DNA of 64,000 bases from JBMNTP01 sp050945795 (GCA_050945795.1 JBMNTP010000003.1:22959-86958), one strand, 5' to 3'. Numbered from the stretch's first letter, positions 44,822 to 53,119 are shown. Notes: generated by a model not told the origin, from the sequence alone. Made by a program: numbers and translations.

Positions 44822-44857
44822 TTAATAAGCGAGAACCCTATAAAAAAGACAAAAGCA

Positions 44858-44885
44858 AACCCCGCCAAATGGCGGGGTTAATTTT
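44858..44885. terminator. Terminator shared by proS and the convergent NlpC/P60 gene
   Basis: AACCCCGCC (44858-44866) pairs with GGCGGGGTT (44871-44879) over an AAAT loop, followed by AATTTT on the plus strand and TTTGCTTTT on the minus strand. Confidence 0.78.
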
Positions 44886-44895
44886 ATGTAATATG

Positions 44896-46341
44896 TTACA
44901 GTACCCGACGTCCCATCCTAAAGTTGTTCTTCCAGTAAGTAGAGCTGTTCATGTTACCGGTTATACGGATTTTGCCGTTGCTGGACGAGGCGTCAATCAT
45001 TTGGCCACCGCCGAGGTATATTCCTACATGGCCTTTAAAGCAGACTATGTCCCCCGGCTGCAGCTCGCTCATTTTATACACTGCCGGGTAGGAACTTGAA
45101 CCCCAGCCTGCGGAAGTCATGTAGCCTATTTTATAGCCTATTTGGTTAAGGCAATAGTATACAAAGCCGGAGCAGTCGAAGGTATTAGGCCCTTTGCCGC
45201 CGCGCACATACCGTTTGCCGAGCTGCGTTTTGGCGAACTCTATAAGTTTGTTGACCATGCTCTGATCGGCTGTTTTTGTTGTCGAAGTTTTCTTTTCAGT
45301 AGTTTTGGTAGGAGTCGGTGTTTTAGCAGGAGCAGGGGTCTTGGCGGGCGTCGTCTTTTTGGTAGTACTTGAAGAGTTGTTTTTGCTCGTGCTTGTACTC
45401 TTATTGTTAGTTGTAGCCTTGGGCTGCGGCTTTGGAGCCGCCTTTGCGTCTTCTGAATACAACATTTCGCGCGTGAACTCGCCAATCTTGCCGTCGACTA
45501 CTAAACCGTTCTGCTTTTGAAACGCTTTTACAGCCGCTTCGGTATCGGTACCGAAAAGGCCGGTAGCAGCTGTTTTAAGATAACCAAACTTTATAAGCTG
45601 CTTTTGCATTTCCTCAACATCTGTGCCGACAGAGCCTACGGATATCGTATAAGGCTTTGCTTCGTCGCTAAAAAGCATATCGTATGTAGCCTGGCCGATT
45701 ATGCCGTCTACCTGAAGATCATGCTCGCGCTGGAAAAGCTGTACGGCATAGTTAGTCTGGTAGCCATAAAAATCGGTCGGGTCGTCATTATCCATATAGT
45801 TAAGTTCCATAAGCCGTGCCTGAAGGTTTTTAACTTCTTCAGAATGCTCGCCGGGCACAAGGCTGTCTACAGGATTGGTGCTGGCAGCATCATCTTGTGC
45901 GGGTGAAGGCGTATCTTCGTTAACGTTGTCGTCCGGATTTTGCTGTTCGCCTTCGGACGCGCTAAAGCTCTCTATAGAATCGATATTATCGCTGTCTGTT
46001 TTGTTTTCGGGTAAAATGGCATCGTCTTCATTATAACCGGCGACGCCTGCCGCCACCTGTTCTCCTACGGCAACGCTATCGCCAGAGGGTGTTTCATAGG
46101 CGCTTTTGCTTAAGTCATCAGCTTTTGGGGAAGCAGAAAAAGCCGATATTGTTATCGGCAGTATAAACGCCAGAGCCAGCACGCTGCTTACAAGTATCAC
46201 ACCGCGCTTGTTAAGGCGGCGCTTTCTCCGCCTTATAGATGGAGCTGCCGCTCTTCTTTTAGCAATACTCCTTATAAGGTAGCGAAACTTAATTTTTAGC
46301 CTGCCTATAAATTTGTCTGCCGAATATAATAAATTTTTCAC
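44896..46341 (-). CDS. Secreted NlpC/P60 peptidoglycan endopeptidase with two peptidoglycan-binding domains
   Basis: A 481-residue surface protein. A basic N-terminal tail (KRRKRRLNKRG) precedes a membrane helix at about 49-68, so it is anchored or exported. An acidic spacer follows, then two PG_binding_1 repeats (HSEEVKNLQARLMELNYMD... VDGIIGQATYDML near 165-230 and VGTDVEEMQKQLIKFGYL... VDGKIGEFTREML near 237-300). A Ser/Thr/Pro/Lys linker leads to the NlpC/P60 domain with catalytic Cys in NTFDCSGFVYYCL and His in FKGHVGIYLGGG. It probably cuts stem peptides in cell-wall turnover. The start is GTG 46341 with GGAG upstream. Confidence 0.92.
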   Translation of the reverse strand: MKNLLYSADKFIGRLKIKFRYLIRSIAKRRAAAPSIRRRKRRLNKRGVILVSSVLALAFILPITISAFSASPKADDLSKSAYETPSGDSVAVGEQVAAGVAGYNEDDAILPENKTDSDNIDSIESFSASEGEQQNPDDNVNEDTPSPAQDDAASTNPVDSLVPGEHSEEVKNLQARLMELNYMDNDDPTDFYGYQTNYAVQLFQREHDLQVDGIIGQATYDMLFSDEAKPYTISVGSVGTDVEEMQKQLIKFGYLKTAATGLFGTDTEAAVKAFQKQNGLVVDGKIGEFTREMLYSEDAKAAPKPQPKATTNNKSTSTSKNNSSSTTKKTTPAKTPAPAKTPTPTKTTEKKTSTTKTADQSMVNKLIEFAKTQLGKRYVRGGKGPNTFDCSGFVYYCLNQIGYKIGYMTSAGWGSSSYPAVYKMSELQPGDIVCFKGHVGIYLGGGQMIDASSSNGKIRITGNMNSSTYWKNNFRMGRRVL

Positions 46342-46740
46342 TTTTGTTCTCCATATTCCGAATTCTGATTAAATGTTACGCAAATGTTTCGGTTTTCAAC
46401 AGTCTATCATATTCAGATGAAATAATAAACACTTTTACGAAGATTTTAGGCTAATAACAGCTTTAATTTACCGATTTATACCATTTAACTTATTAATTCA
46501 TACGTTTATATAGTTGAGTAAAAGAGAGTTGTTATAAGCGAAGTTTTGCAGTATTAGCGCAATAGTACCTCATTAAAAAAAACGGCACTTCTTTGTCGGC
46601 TGTCCATTCTTTGGCGTAAGTTATTCATCTGGCTTCGCTGCTTGCGGATCTTTTATTATTGGCCGTGGGGTAGGGCGGCGCTATACCGCCCTACATTTTC
46701 TACGGCTTTATATAAAGCGCAAGACCACGCTTGTCGCCGC
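46342..46740. other. Intergenic stretch, about 400 bp, no gene seen
   Basis: AT-rich sequence between the NlpC/P60 gene (whose promoter must lie here on the minus strand) and the end of the binding-protein gene. The only structured element is the perfect 9-bp inverted repeat at 46670-46694. I see no open frame with a ribosome site and no known RNA. Confidence 0.6.
46670..46694. repeat. GC-rich inverted repeat downstream of the orphan binding protein
   Basis: GTAGGGCGG (46670-46678) and CCGCCCTAC (46686-46694) with a 7-base loop. No T run follows in the minus direction, so it is not a normal terminator for the binding-protein gene. It resembles REP-like palindromes scattered in clostridial genomes, or an mRNA-stabilising hairpin. 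Confidence 0.6.
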
Positions 46741-47748
46741 TTATAGATACTCGTCCACATTTTCGGAGGTTACAAGAGTAAAGGGTACCATCATAACCTT
46801 TTCAACTTCTCTTCCGGCGATTATATCGGGTATAAGTGCTATCGCTTCTTCGATCTGCTTCGTGCCTTCCTCAAATACAGTGGCGCCGAGCGCGCCTTCC
46901 TTAACCATAGCCAAGGCGCCGGCCTCTCCGCCAACACCTATGCATACTATGTCGGAACGGTCTATAAAGTTGCAGTACGCCTGAACGTCCGATGCCATAT
47001 CGTCGTTGTCGCATAAAATTGCTTTAAGATCATCACCGTATTCTGTTATGGCACCGGTGGCAAACTGCACAGCCCTGTCAGCCGCCCAGTCGGCAGGGAA
47101 GTCGCCAGCGCTTTCCCACTTTTCATCAGCGTCAAGTATGTTCTTTATGCCGTGGCCTATGTCGATTTGAGCCGAATCTCCGATAACACCCATTATATGA
47201 ATGTATTTTCCGCCGTCCGGCACCTGCTCTTGCACATACTTGGCCATTATTTCGCCGGCCTCAACATTATACGGGCCTACAAACGCCGCTGCGAATTGAT
47301 CGGTGTTGTTCGTCTTGGAGTTAACAACTACAATCGGTATTCCAAGTTCAGCGCAGCGGGACACTACCGGAGCGCTGCCTTCGCCTTCCACAGGCAGGAA
47401 CACCACAAAGTTCGCGCCGTTATTGATGGCGTCTTCTATGAGGTTTACCTGCGTTATGGGGTCGGTAAGCCCGTCATAAAGCTGCCAAGACGCTACTACG
47501 CCCTCCTCCTGCATCTCATCAAGCGCTGTTTTAGCGGCGTCGTTTAGAGTGACATGGAAAGCGTCAACGGTATTATTAGCGAGATACGCCACGTTTATGT
47601 CGGTAGGCGTATCGGCTCCGCCTGTTGAGTCGGTGGGGATTATAGATTCGGGTAATGGGATGGCGCTTTGCTGAGGTGTTTTAGGCGAACAGGCGGCCAT
47701 ACCCAGAATCATTAGAAATACCATAATTATTGTTGCGATTTTCTTCAT
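46741..47748 (-). CDS. Orphan sugar ABC transporter substrate-binding lipoprotein
   Basis: A 335-residue periplasmic-binding-protein-like domain (Peripla_BP_4, ribose/galactose type). The signal sequence IATIIMVFLMILGMAAC ends in a lipobox with the lipidated Cys near residue 20, followed by a Pro/Ser-rich linker. The fold is seen in INVAYLANNTVDAFHVTLNDA, NFVVFLPVEGEGSAPVV, GIPIVVVNSKTN and LKAILCDNDDMA. It is on the opposite strand from the intact transporter operon nearby. The only partner next to it is a decayed permease at 47799-48020. GGAGG precedes the ATG, so translation signals are intact. It may use another transporter or act in sensing. Confidence 0.88.
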   Translation of the reverse strand: MKKIATIIMVFLMILGMAACSPKTPQQSAIPLPESIIPTDSTGGADTPTDINVAYLANNTVDAFHVTLNDAAKTALDEMQEEGVVASWQLYDGLTDPITQVNLIEDAINNGANFVVFLPVEGEGSAPVVSRCAELGIPIVVVNSKTNNTDQFAAAFVGPYNVEAGEIMAKYVQEQVPDGGKYIHIMGVIGDSAQIDIGHGIKNILDADEKWESAGDFPADWAADRAVQFATGAITEYGDDLKAILCDNDDMASDVQAYCNFIDRSDIVCIGVGGEAGALAMVKEGALGATVFEEGTKQIEEAIALIPDIIAGREVEKVMMVPFTLVTSENVDEYL

Positions 47749-47798
47749 TTTTTATCCTCCAGTTATTTGTATTTAATATGCCCGCTTAGGAGGCAAAT

Positions 47799-48020
47799 TT
47801 AATCTCTTTTTTTGTTTATAAGCGTATCGAGCATTATCGCACTAAAAATAGCGTTCGTTTCATAGCCACTCTTATATTAGCCTGCGCGGCGTTTACATGA
47901 GCCGTCATTATTATTCCCGCAATACCGATACAAAAACCGCTTATTATAAACGAAATAACCCTCTTAAAAAACATTTATGCCGGATGCCGTAGCGGCGTGT
48001 GCGCTTGAGAAATGGCAAAC
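47799..48020 (-). pseudogene. Relic of an RbsC-type sugar ABC permease (frameshift and internal deletion)
   Basis: Translating the minus strand directly upstream of the orphan binding protein gives TASGINVF, then after one extra T in a T6 run (47971-47966) KRVISFIISGFCIGIAGIIM and TAHVNAAQANI, which matches the segment around the SGI motif in both intact permeases of this window (FSGINSQKIVMTAYIIAGVM, FSGISIRKITYQSYAISGLF). The homology then breaks, and a different frame gives a permease-like C-terminus AIMLDTLINKKRD with stop at 47801-47799. So roughly the last third survives, with about 80-100 residues deleted. The upstream limit is uncertain. Confidence 0.75.
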
Positions 48021-48260
48021 CGGTGATGGATTTAAGGGGTGCCGAGCGTCTTTTTACAGTCGTCATGCCGGCGATTCAATAGGAGCACATCGACATAGGT
48101 AATAATTATGCGATTTGACATTGTAGCGCAGTATTTTGCTTGGATAGACGAAAAATAGAATATAAGAAAAAAGTTAAGTAATTTACAAAAGGCCGGAAAT
48201 ACAGTTTTGTCGCTCAATATAACAAGTACCGCTGAGTGAGAATACCGCAAGCCTAGACAA

Positions 48261-48298
48261 AGCAATATCCCGAGCCTATGAAAGCTCGGGATATTGCT
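48261..48298. repeat. Perfect 15-bp inverted repeat
   Basis: AGCAATATCCCGAGC (48261-48275) and GCTCGGGATATTGCT (48284-48298) with an 8-base loop. Neither side has a proper T run, although TTTGTC follows on the minus strand. It may be a terminator remnant upstream of the permease relic. Confidence 0.7.
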
Positions 48299-48540
48299 AA
48301 AGCGTATTGATTGTCAACCTTATAATAAGGAAGCTGCCATATTTAAGATTGGCGCAAGTTGTTCCAAGAGCGCCTATGGTATCGGCTTTGATATTGCATA
48401 TATTTATGGTCTTAATTTATAAAAGCGCCAATACCACCTGTTTTCAAGTGATATTATAAGGAGAGTAGGTCGACAAGTCAAATGGTATTTAAAGAGCCTA
48501 GCAAGTTAGCGTATAAAAGGAAAACTATGGTTTTTAAAAA

Positions 48541-48601
48541 ACATGTGATTTTTTCAGAGGATTAAAAAAGACCGGCATGCGGTTTTTCAAAAACCACATG
48601 T
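48541..48601. repeat. Imperfect inverted repeat with internal palindrome
   Basis: ACATGTGATTTTT (48541-48553) and AAAAACCACATGT (48589-48601) are inverted repeats with one mismatch. A second perfect hairpin, GGTTTTT-C-AAAAACC, lies at 48581-48595, and a related GGTTTTTAAAAAA occurs just upstream (48529-48541). It ends about 60 bases from the transposase fragment and could be an insertion-sequence end. Confidence 0.55.
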
Positions 48602-48658
48602 AGTAAATGTTTGGGCAAGCTAATATAAAAACAGAAGTGTCGACACGAGAAAGAGATG

Positions 48659-49069
48659 CTATCTAATATAAAGATTAGGGTGACTTTTTGAGGCGATTTT
48701 TAAAAAGCCGTCGGAGCGGCATATCATCCTAAGCAATGGATACGGATACTGTATTTTCTTTTTGTCTATACCATAATTTGAGGGGCGATATAGCAGCCAG
48801 ACATATTCGCCGTGCTTAATAAGTACCTCCAACACATGCTCCCATATGCCGCCTTCACGCCAGCGGCAGAAGCGGCGGTGGGTGTTAGCCCAATTGCCGT
48901 AGTGTTCCGGCAGTTTACGCCACGGCGTTTCTGTATACATTATCCATAAAACAGCATCTATAAACTTGCGATTATCATGCGCGATACCGCCCCAACAGCC
49001 TTCGCGGCCGGGCAGCCTAGGTTCAAGCTCAGTCCAAATATGATCGGGCATATCTATAAAAACATACAT
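48659..49069 (-). pseudogene. IS5-family transposase fragment (N-terminal DUF4096 part only)
   Basis: The first 90 residues match the N-terminal domain of IS5/IS402-type transposases: DHIWTELEPRLPGREGCWGG, NRKFIDAVLWIMYTETPWRKLP, YGNWANTHRRFCRWREGGIW and EHVLEVL. After EYVWLL the sequence loses all similarity, and the DDE catalytic domain that should follow is absent from the window. The remaining 40 codons look like read-through into unrelated DNA. A TATAAT-containing stretch lies upstream on the minus strand. The element is therefore truncated and cannot move on its own. Confidence 0.8.
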
Positions 49070-49256
49070 GTACAGGCTGCCTCGCTTTCCCTTTTCTGCA
49101 GTTTATTATACCATATCTCGTGACTACATGCATATGTTAAGTTATATTAATACTATTCATTGGGAAAAGTGAGAAAATCCTTTTATATAGGCGTTTAGAG
49201 TGAATTTTTTACAAAACAGTGGTAAAGATTCAGCGAGAATATTTATATTTTTGAGA

Positions 49257-49285
49257 TTGACAAAAATAAACCTCATTGCTACGAT
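49257..49285 (+). promoter_or_regulatory. Predicted promoter of the sugar ABC transporter operon
   Basis: TTGACA (49257-49262), a 17-base spacer and TACGAT (49280-49285). The ATACATGTA palindrome lies 24-32 bases downstream of the -10, in a position suited to repression. Confidence 0.6.
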
Positions 49286-49308
49286 GATTGAAGTTATTAC
49301 AGAACACG

Positions 49309-49317
49309 ATACATGTA
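49309..49317. promoter_or_regulatory. Candidate operator ATACATGTA (transporter operon)
   Basis: ATACATGTA, centred on the palindrome TACATGTA, lies in the leader of the ABC operon. The same sequence, as the 10-base palindrome ATACATGTAT, overlaps the predicted start of the altronate-dehydratase gene (56257-56266). A shared regulator is inferred. Confidence 0.4.
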
Positions 49318-49495
49318 GTTTTATTTATACCATAGTTAAGCAGTTTAACCGGGTTGCCTAAGCACCGGATGCCGAATGGCTTATATATAAAGCATGAGTG
49401 CCAATTGTTTCACCAAGACATTTATAGAATAAATATAACGAACTATTTATTTTTGAGATTTACAATAACTCTTGAAGATTGGGTGTGATTATGGC

Positions 49496-51004
49496 TTGAG
49501 CAGAAAAGCAGTGTTAGAGGTAAAGGGTATAAGCAAGTACTTTCCCGGCGTTCAGGCGCTTGGAGGAGTGGATTTGGATATATATCCGGGCGAGGTGCAC
49601 GCTGTAGTAGGCGAAAACGGCGCCGGAAAATCCACTTTGATGAAAGTGCTTACAGGTGCGTATCATCGAGATGAAGGCGAGTATTTCTTTGAAGGGGAAC
49701 CGGTTAACTTCACAAGTATTCATCAATCCATAGAAATGGGTATCAGCTGCATTTATCAGGAGCTAACGATTGTTCCTTTGATTGATGTTGCTAAAAACCT
49801 GTATCTTGGCAATCTCCCGCGTACTTCCAAAATGAAAATTGACTATAAGAAGCTGCACAAGGACGCGCAGCAGGTACTTGAAATGCTTGAACTTAATATT
49901 TCAAGCAGAACAATAGCCAAGGACCTTTCGGTTGCTCAGCATCAGATGCTGGAAATCGGGCGGGCTGTTTCAAGAAACGCCAAGGTAATTATAATGGACG
50001 AGCCGACCTCCTCTCTTACAGAAAAGGAAACGCAGGTTCTCTTCGGCGTTATCCGTAAGCTTAAAGAAAAAGGCATAGCCATATTCTACATTTCTCATAA
50101 GCTGGAGGAAATCAAAGAAATATCAGATCGTATATCTGTGTTTAGAGATGGACAAAAGGTTACGACCTTTGACAACACCGATGAAGTCGATGGCGAAATG
50201 ATTATTGGCCATATGATAGGCCGCAAGATAGAAAACTACTTCAATAAGCAGGAATGCCCGATAGGCGATGTAGTGCTTGAAGCCAAGGGTCTTACAAGAG
50301 AGGGCTTTTTCAAAGACGTCAGCTTTAATGTAAGAAAAGGCGAAGTGCTCGGCTTTTTCGGTCTAGTTGGCGCCGGACGCTCCGAGGTTATGACGGCATT
50401 GTTCGGCGTTGATAAACTTGACGCCGGCGAGATTTTCATTGACGGGCAGAAAAAGACATTCAATAGTTCTATATCCGCTATACAGGCTGGTATAGGCCTT
50501 GTACCCGAGGATAGAAGGCAGCAGGGTCTGTTTATGAAACTTGATGTCAAGTTTAACGAAATGATAATCAAGATGAAAGAAATAAACAAATTCGGGGTTA
50601 TAGACACCAAGGAAGAATTGAAAATCGCCAATCAATATAAAGACTATCTGAGCATTAAAACCCCTACTCTTAGCAAATCGGTAGGCGAGCTGAGCGGAGG
50701 AAACCAGCAAAAGGTTGTTATTTCCAAGTGGCTTATGATGAGCCCAAAAGTGCTAATACTCGACGAACCGACTCGCGGCATCGACGTAGGAGCCAAGTCG
50801 GAAATTTACAGGCTCATTAATGAGCTGGCTGCGCAGGGGGTAGCGGTAATAGTTATTTCCTCGGAGCTTATTGAAATTTTAGGTATAAGTGACAGAATTA
50901 TTGCTATGCACGAGGGCAGGATTACCGGCGAATTGCAGGCGAGTGAAACAAATAGCCAAGAAGTTATGCAGGCGGCGCTTGGCGGAAAGAGGACAAGTGC
51001 ATGA
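49496..51004 (+). CDS. Sugar ABC transporter ATP-binding protein (RbsA/MglA type)
   Basis: A protein of about 502 residues with two fused ABC domains. The first has Walker A GENGAGKST, signature LSVAQHQMLEIGRAV and Walker B VIIMDEPTSSL. The second has the usual degenerate Walker A GLVGAGRSE, a full signature LSGGNQQKVVISKWL and VLILDEPTRGIDVGAK. It powers import of a monosaccharide. The start is unclear: TTG 49496 gives MSRKAVLEVKGISKYFPG, while an ATG at 49491 opens a two-codon frame (ATG GCT TGA) overlapping that TTG. A longer TTG start at 49472 is also possible. The first permease overlaps its end by 4 bases. Confidence 0.92.
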   Translation: MSRKAVLEVKGISKYFPGVQALGGVDLDIYPGEVHAVVGENGAGKSTLMKVLTGAYHRDEGEYFFEGEPVNFTSIHQSIEMGISCIYQELTIVPLIDVAKNLYLGNLPRTSKMKIDYKKLHKDAQQVLEMLELNISSRTIAKDLSVAQHQMLEIGRAVSRNAKVIIMDEPTSSLTEKETQVLFGVIRKLKEKGIAIFYISHKLEEIKEISDRISVFRDGQKVTTFDNTDEVDGEMIIGHMIGRKIENYFNKQECPIGDVVLEAKGLTREGFFKDVSFNVRKGEVLGFFGLVGAGRSEVMTALFGVDKLDAGEIFIDGQKKTFNSSISAIQAGIGLVPEDRRQQGLFMKLDVKFNEMIIKMKEINKFGVIDTKEELKIANQYKDYLSIKTPTLSKSVGELSGGNQQKVVISKWLMMSPKVLILDEPTRGIDVGAKSEIYRLINELAAQGVAVIVISSELIEILGISDRIIAMHEGRITGELQASETNSQEVMQAALGGKRTSA

Positions 51005-52023
51005 GTAATATAAAAGTATCTGCCAAAGACAAGGGCGACAACATTTATAGAATCAGAACGATGGTGCTTATAGCCGCGCTGCTGGCGCTTGTTATAGCAC
51101 AAATCATAAAGACGCCCGCCATAATCAACAGCGGCATGACAGCTTATGGTTACCTTGTAAAGATTGTATTGTCGGTTGCCAGCGTTGCGTTTATCGCCGC
51201 CGGCGTTACATTTGTAATTGTAACAGGTAACAATGACCTTTCAACTAGCTCAACGCTTATGCTAACGGTCATAATAAGCTGCACCCTGACGCAACAATAC
51301 TACGAGACTCTAGGGCCGAACGGCGCTTCCATAATGGCATTGACTATACCGATAATTGTAGGGCTGCTGTGCGGATTGGTAAATGGTGTACTTGTAGGAA
51401 TTTTAAGGCTGAATTCATTTGTAGCGACGCTAGGCACCCAGTATGCCATACAAGGCGTCAACCTGCTTTACAATGGAGGCCTTACGGCGGCGGCAAAAGA
51501 CGGCTTGCAGTTGTTCTCCTTTGTAGGCAGGGGCAACATACTAGGTTTTTCATTCCCAATACTGCTACTGCTGTTTTGCTTCCTCGTCCTCGGCTTTATA
51601 CTCCACAAGACGGTTTTTGGCAGAAAGATATTTGCTGTCGGCGGCAATGCCGAGGCGGCGAGGTTCTCTGGAATAAACTCTCAAAAGATTGTTATGACTG
51701 CGTATATCATAGCCGGTGTTATGTCGGGCGTGGCTGGAGTGTTTCTCGCCTCATATACACAGACCGGCGATATGCTTCTAGGCGCAGGCAAGGAATTCAA
51801 CGCTATAATTGCGGTTGTGTTGGGCGGAGCGGTAATGACAGGAGGCTCGGGGAGAATGTCGGGTACGCTGCTTGGTGCGTTGTTCCTCGGTACTCTTGAT
51901 ATGTTCTATATACAGTTTGGCATAACGTATATGTGGCAATGGGTTATTCGCGGCGCGCTTATGCTACTGGTTATATATGTAAATGAAAGACTTGAAAGCG
52001 CTAAAGGAAGGAGCAAAAGCTGA
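51001..52023 (+). CDS. Sugar ABC transporter permease 1 (RbsC type)
   Basis: A 340-residue membrane protein with eight or more hydrophobic helices. Family motifs are ITGNNDLSTSS-like (VIVTGNNDLSTSSTLML), GLVNGVLVGILRLNSFVATLGT, FAVGGNAEAARFSGINSQKI and AVVLGGAVMTGGSGRMSGTLLGA. The start overlaps the ATPase gene in ATGA. A second, different permease follows with a one-base overlap, so the channel is probably a heterodimer, as in several xylose- and autoinducer-type importers. Confidence 0.92.
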   Translation: MSNIKVSAKDKGDNIYRIRTMVLIAALLALVIAQIIKTPAIINSGMTAYGYLVKIVLSVASVAFIAAGVTFVIVTGNNDLSTSSTLMLTVIISCTLTQQYYETLGPNGASIMALTIPIIVGLLCGLVNGVLVGILRLNSFVATLGTQYAIQGVNLLYNGGLTAAAKDGLQLFSFVGRGNILGFSFPILLLLFCFLVLGFILHKTVFGRKIFAVGGNAEAARFSGINSQKIVMTAYIIAGVMSGVAGVFLASYTQTGDMLLGAGKEFNAIIAVVLGGAVMTGGSGRMSGTLLGALFLGTLDMFYIQFGITYMWQWVIRGALMLLVIYVNERLESAKGRSKS

Positions 52024-53021
52024 TGTGGTTAAATAGATTTAAAGGCGTAAGTGCGAAAGATTTCGTGCTGCAAAACGCGGTATACATACTCAGCGTGCTG
52101 CTGCTAATTGTGCCGGGTTTTTTCTCGGACACATACTTAACCAGCGCGTCGATAACGGTGCTCCTTAAAAATATATCGCTTTGGGGCATGATGGCAATAG
52201 GCGTATCGTTTGTTATGCTTATAGGCTGCAACGACTTATCGGTAGGGTTTAATACCTCGATGCTTACCGTTATAACGGTGCTTTTATCACAGAATCTGCC
52301 TGTTGTGGTGTTTTTACCGCTAGTGCTGCTGTGCGGTATAGTGTCGGGATTGCTCAATGGATTTGTTGTGGCCGACCTGAAGCTGAATCCGTTTATAGCT
52401 ACACTTAGTACGCAGATGATATTTAGGGGAATAGGGTTGGTTTTAAGCAACGGCGTTCCCATTATGAATACAAACGAGTTTATAAAGGTATTCTTTGAAT
52501 TTGAGATAATCGACCTTGGCATTTTCACGCTTACACTGCCTATGGTAATACTCATCGCTTGCCTGATCATCACTTCGTATGTTCTAAAGTATACGCAGTT
52601 TGGGCAAAACCTGTATGTTGTGGGCGGGAATAAGGAAGCGGCGCAGTTTTCAGGCATAAGCATAAGAAAAATAACCTATCAAAGCTATGCCATTTCTGGC
52701 CTGTTTGCCGCCATAACAGCAATACTTGTTACTTCGTTTAACACATCGGGTAACCCGGTTATAGGTGAAAGATACTCGCTGCAAACAGTTGCGGCGTGCG
52801 TGCTGGGCGGACTTAGGGTTACAGGAGGATACGGAAACACAGTGCGCGCGGTGCTTGGCGTTGTAAGCATGCAGCTAATACAGAAGGTGCTGTATATGGT
52901 TGATTCGTCAATAGCTAACCTTCAGATTGGCATTGTTGGCGTCATACTGATTATATTCCTTATAATTGACATGATAAGCACCGAGGCCAGCAAGAAAAAG
53001 GCTATAAAACCCGTAAGGTAA
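52023..53021 (+). CDS. Sugar ABC transporter permease 2 (RbsC type)
   Basis: A 332-residue membrane protein of the same family as its neighbour, sharing GCNDLSVGFNTSMLTV, LNGFVVADLKLNPFIATLST, YVVGGNKEAAQFSGISIRK and AACVLGGLRVTGGYG. The two permeases differ clearly along their length, so they are not a recent duplication. The ATG lies in TGATG with the preceding stop. The binding-protein gene follows after 98 bases that contain an inverted repeat. Confidence 0.92.
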   Translation: MWLNRFKGVSAKDFVLQNAVYILSVLLLIVPGFFSDTYLTSASITVLLKNISLWGMMAIGVSFVMLIGCNDLSVGFNTSMLTVITVLLSQNLPVVVFLPLVLLCGIVSGLLNGFVVADLKLNPFIATLSTQMIFRGIGLVLSNGVPIMNTNEFIKVFFEFEIIDLGIFTLTLPMVILIACLIITSYVLKYTQFGQNLYVVGGNKEAAQFSGISIRKITYQSYAISGLFAAITAILVTSFNTSGNPVIGERYSLQTVAACVLGGLRVTGGYGNTVRAVLGVVSMQLIQKVLYMVDSSIANLQIGIVGVILIIFLIIDMISTEASKKKAIKPVR

Positions 53022-53043
53022 GACGCCCGGCATATAAGATACA

Positions 53044-53071
53044 ATTTTACGATCAAATTTATTCGTAAAAT
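53044..53071 (+). repeat. Inverted repeat between permease 2 and the binding-protein gene
   Basis: ATTTTACGA (53044-53052) and TCGTAAAAT (53063-53071), a 9-bp AT-rich stem with a 10-base loop and no T run. In sugar ABC operons such intercistronic hairpins often mark processing or stabilisation that raises binding-protein expression; that role is inferred. Confidence 0.6.
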
Positions 53072-53119
53072 ACGGAGATAGCGATCGTAATTAACTACAT
53101 ACACATTTAGGAGGAAAAA

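Larger units (their letters stand above)
48021..48658. other. Degenerate intergenic stretch, about 640 bp, no intact gene
   Basis: No frame here has convincing homology. A 78-codon minus-strand frame at 48032-48265 looks random in composition. The stretch holds two structured inverted repeats (48261-48298 and 48541-48601). It lies between the permease relic and the transposase fragment, so it is probably the scar of the event that removed the rest of a transporter operon. Confidence 0.55.
49246..49465 (+). repeat. Pair of 18-bp direct repeats in the ABC operon leader
   Basis: TATTTTTGAGATTGACAA at 49246-49263 and TATTTTTGAGATTTACAA at 49448-49465 differ at one base and are 202 bp apart. Each contains a -35-like element (TTGACA and TTTACA). 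Only the first has a matching -10. Confidence 0.8.
49070..49495. other. Leader/intergenic region of the sugar ABC operon
   Basis: About 425 bp without a gene. It holds a promoter (49257-49285), an ATACATGTA palindrome (49309-49317) and two copies of an 18-base direct repeat (49246-49263 and 49448-49465). The likely leader of about 200 nt shows no riboswitch that I recognise. Confidence 0.6.

Noticed and set aside
46670..46694. Terminator of the orphan binding-protein gene
   Set aside because: In the minus-strand direction the hairpin is followed by CCCACGG, not T residues.
48032..48265. A 77-codon minus-strand frame between the permease relic and the inverted repeat
   Set aside because: No recognisable motif, no clear ribosome site, and composition like its degenerate surroundings.
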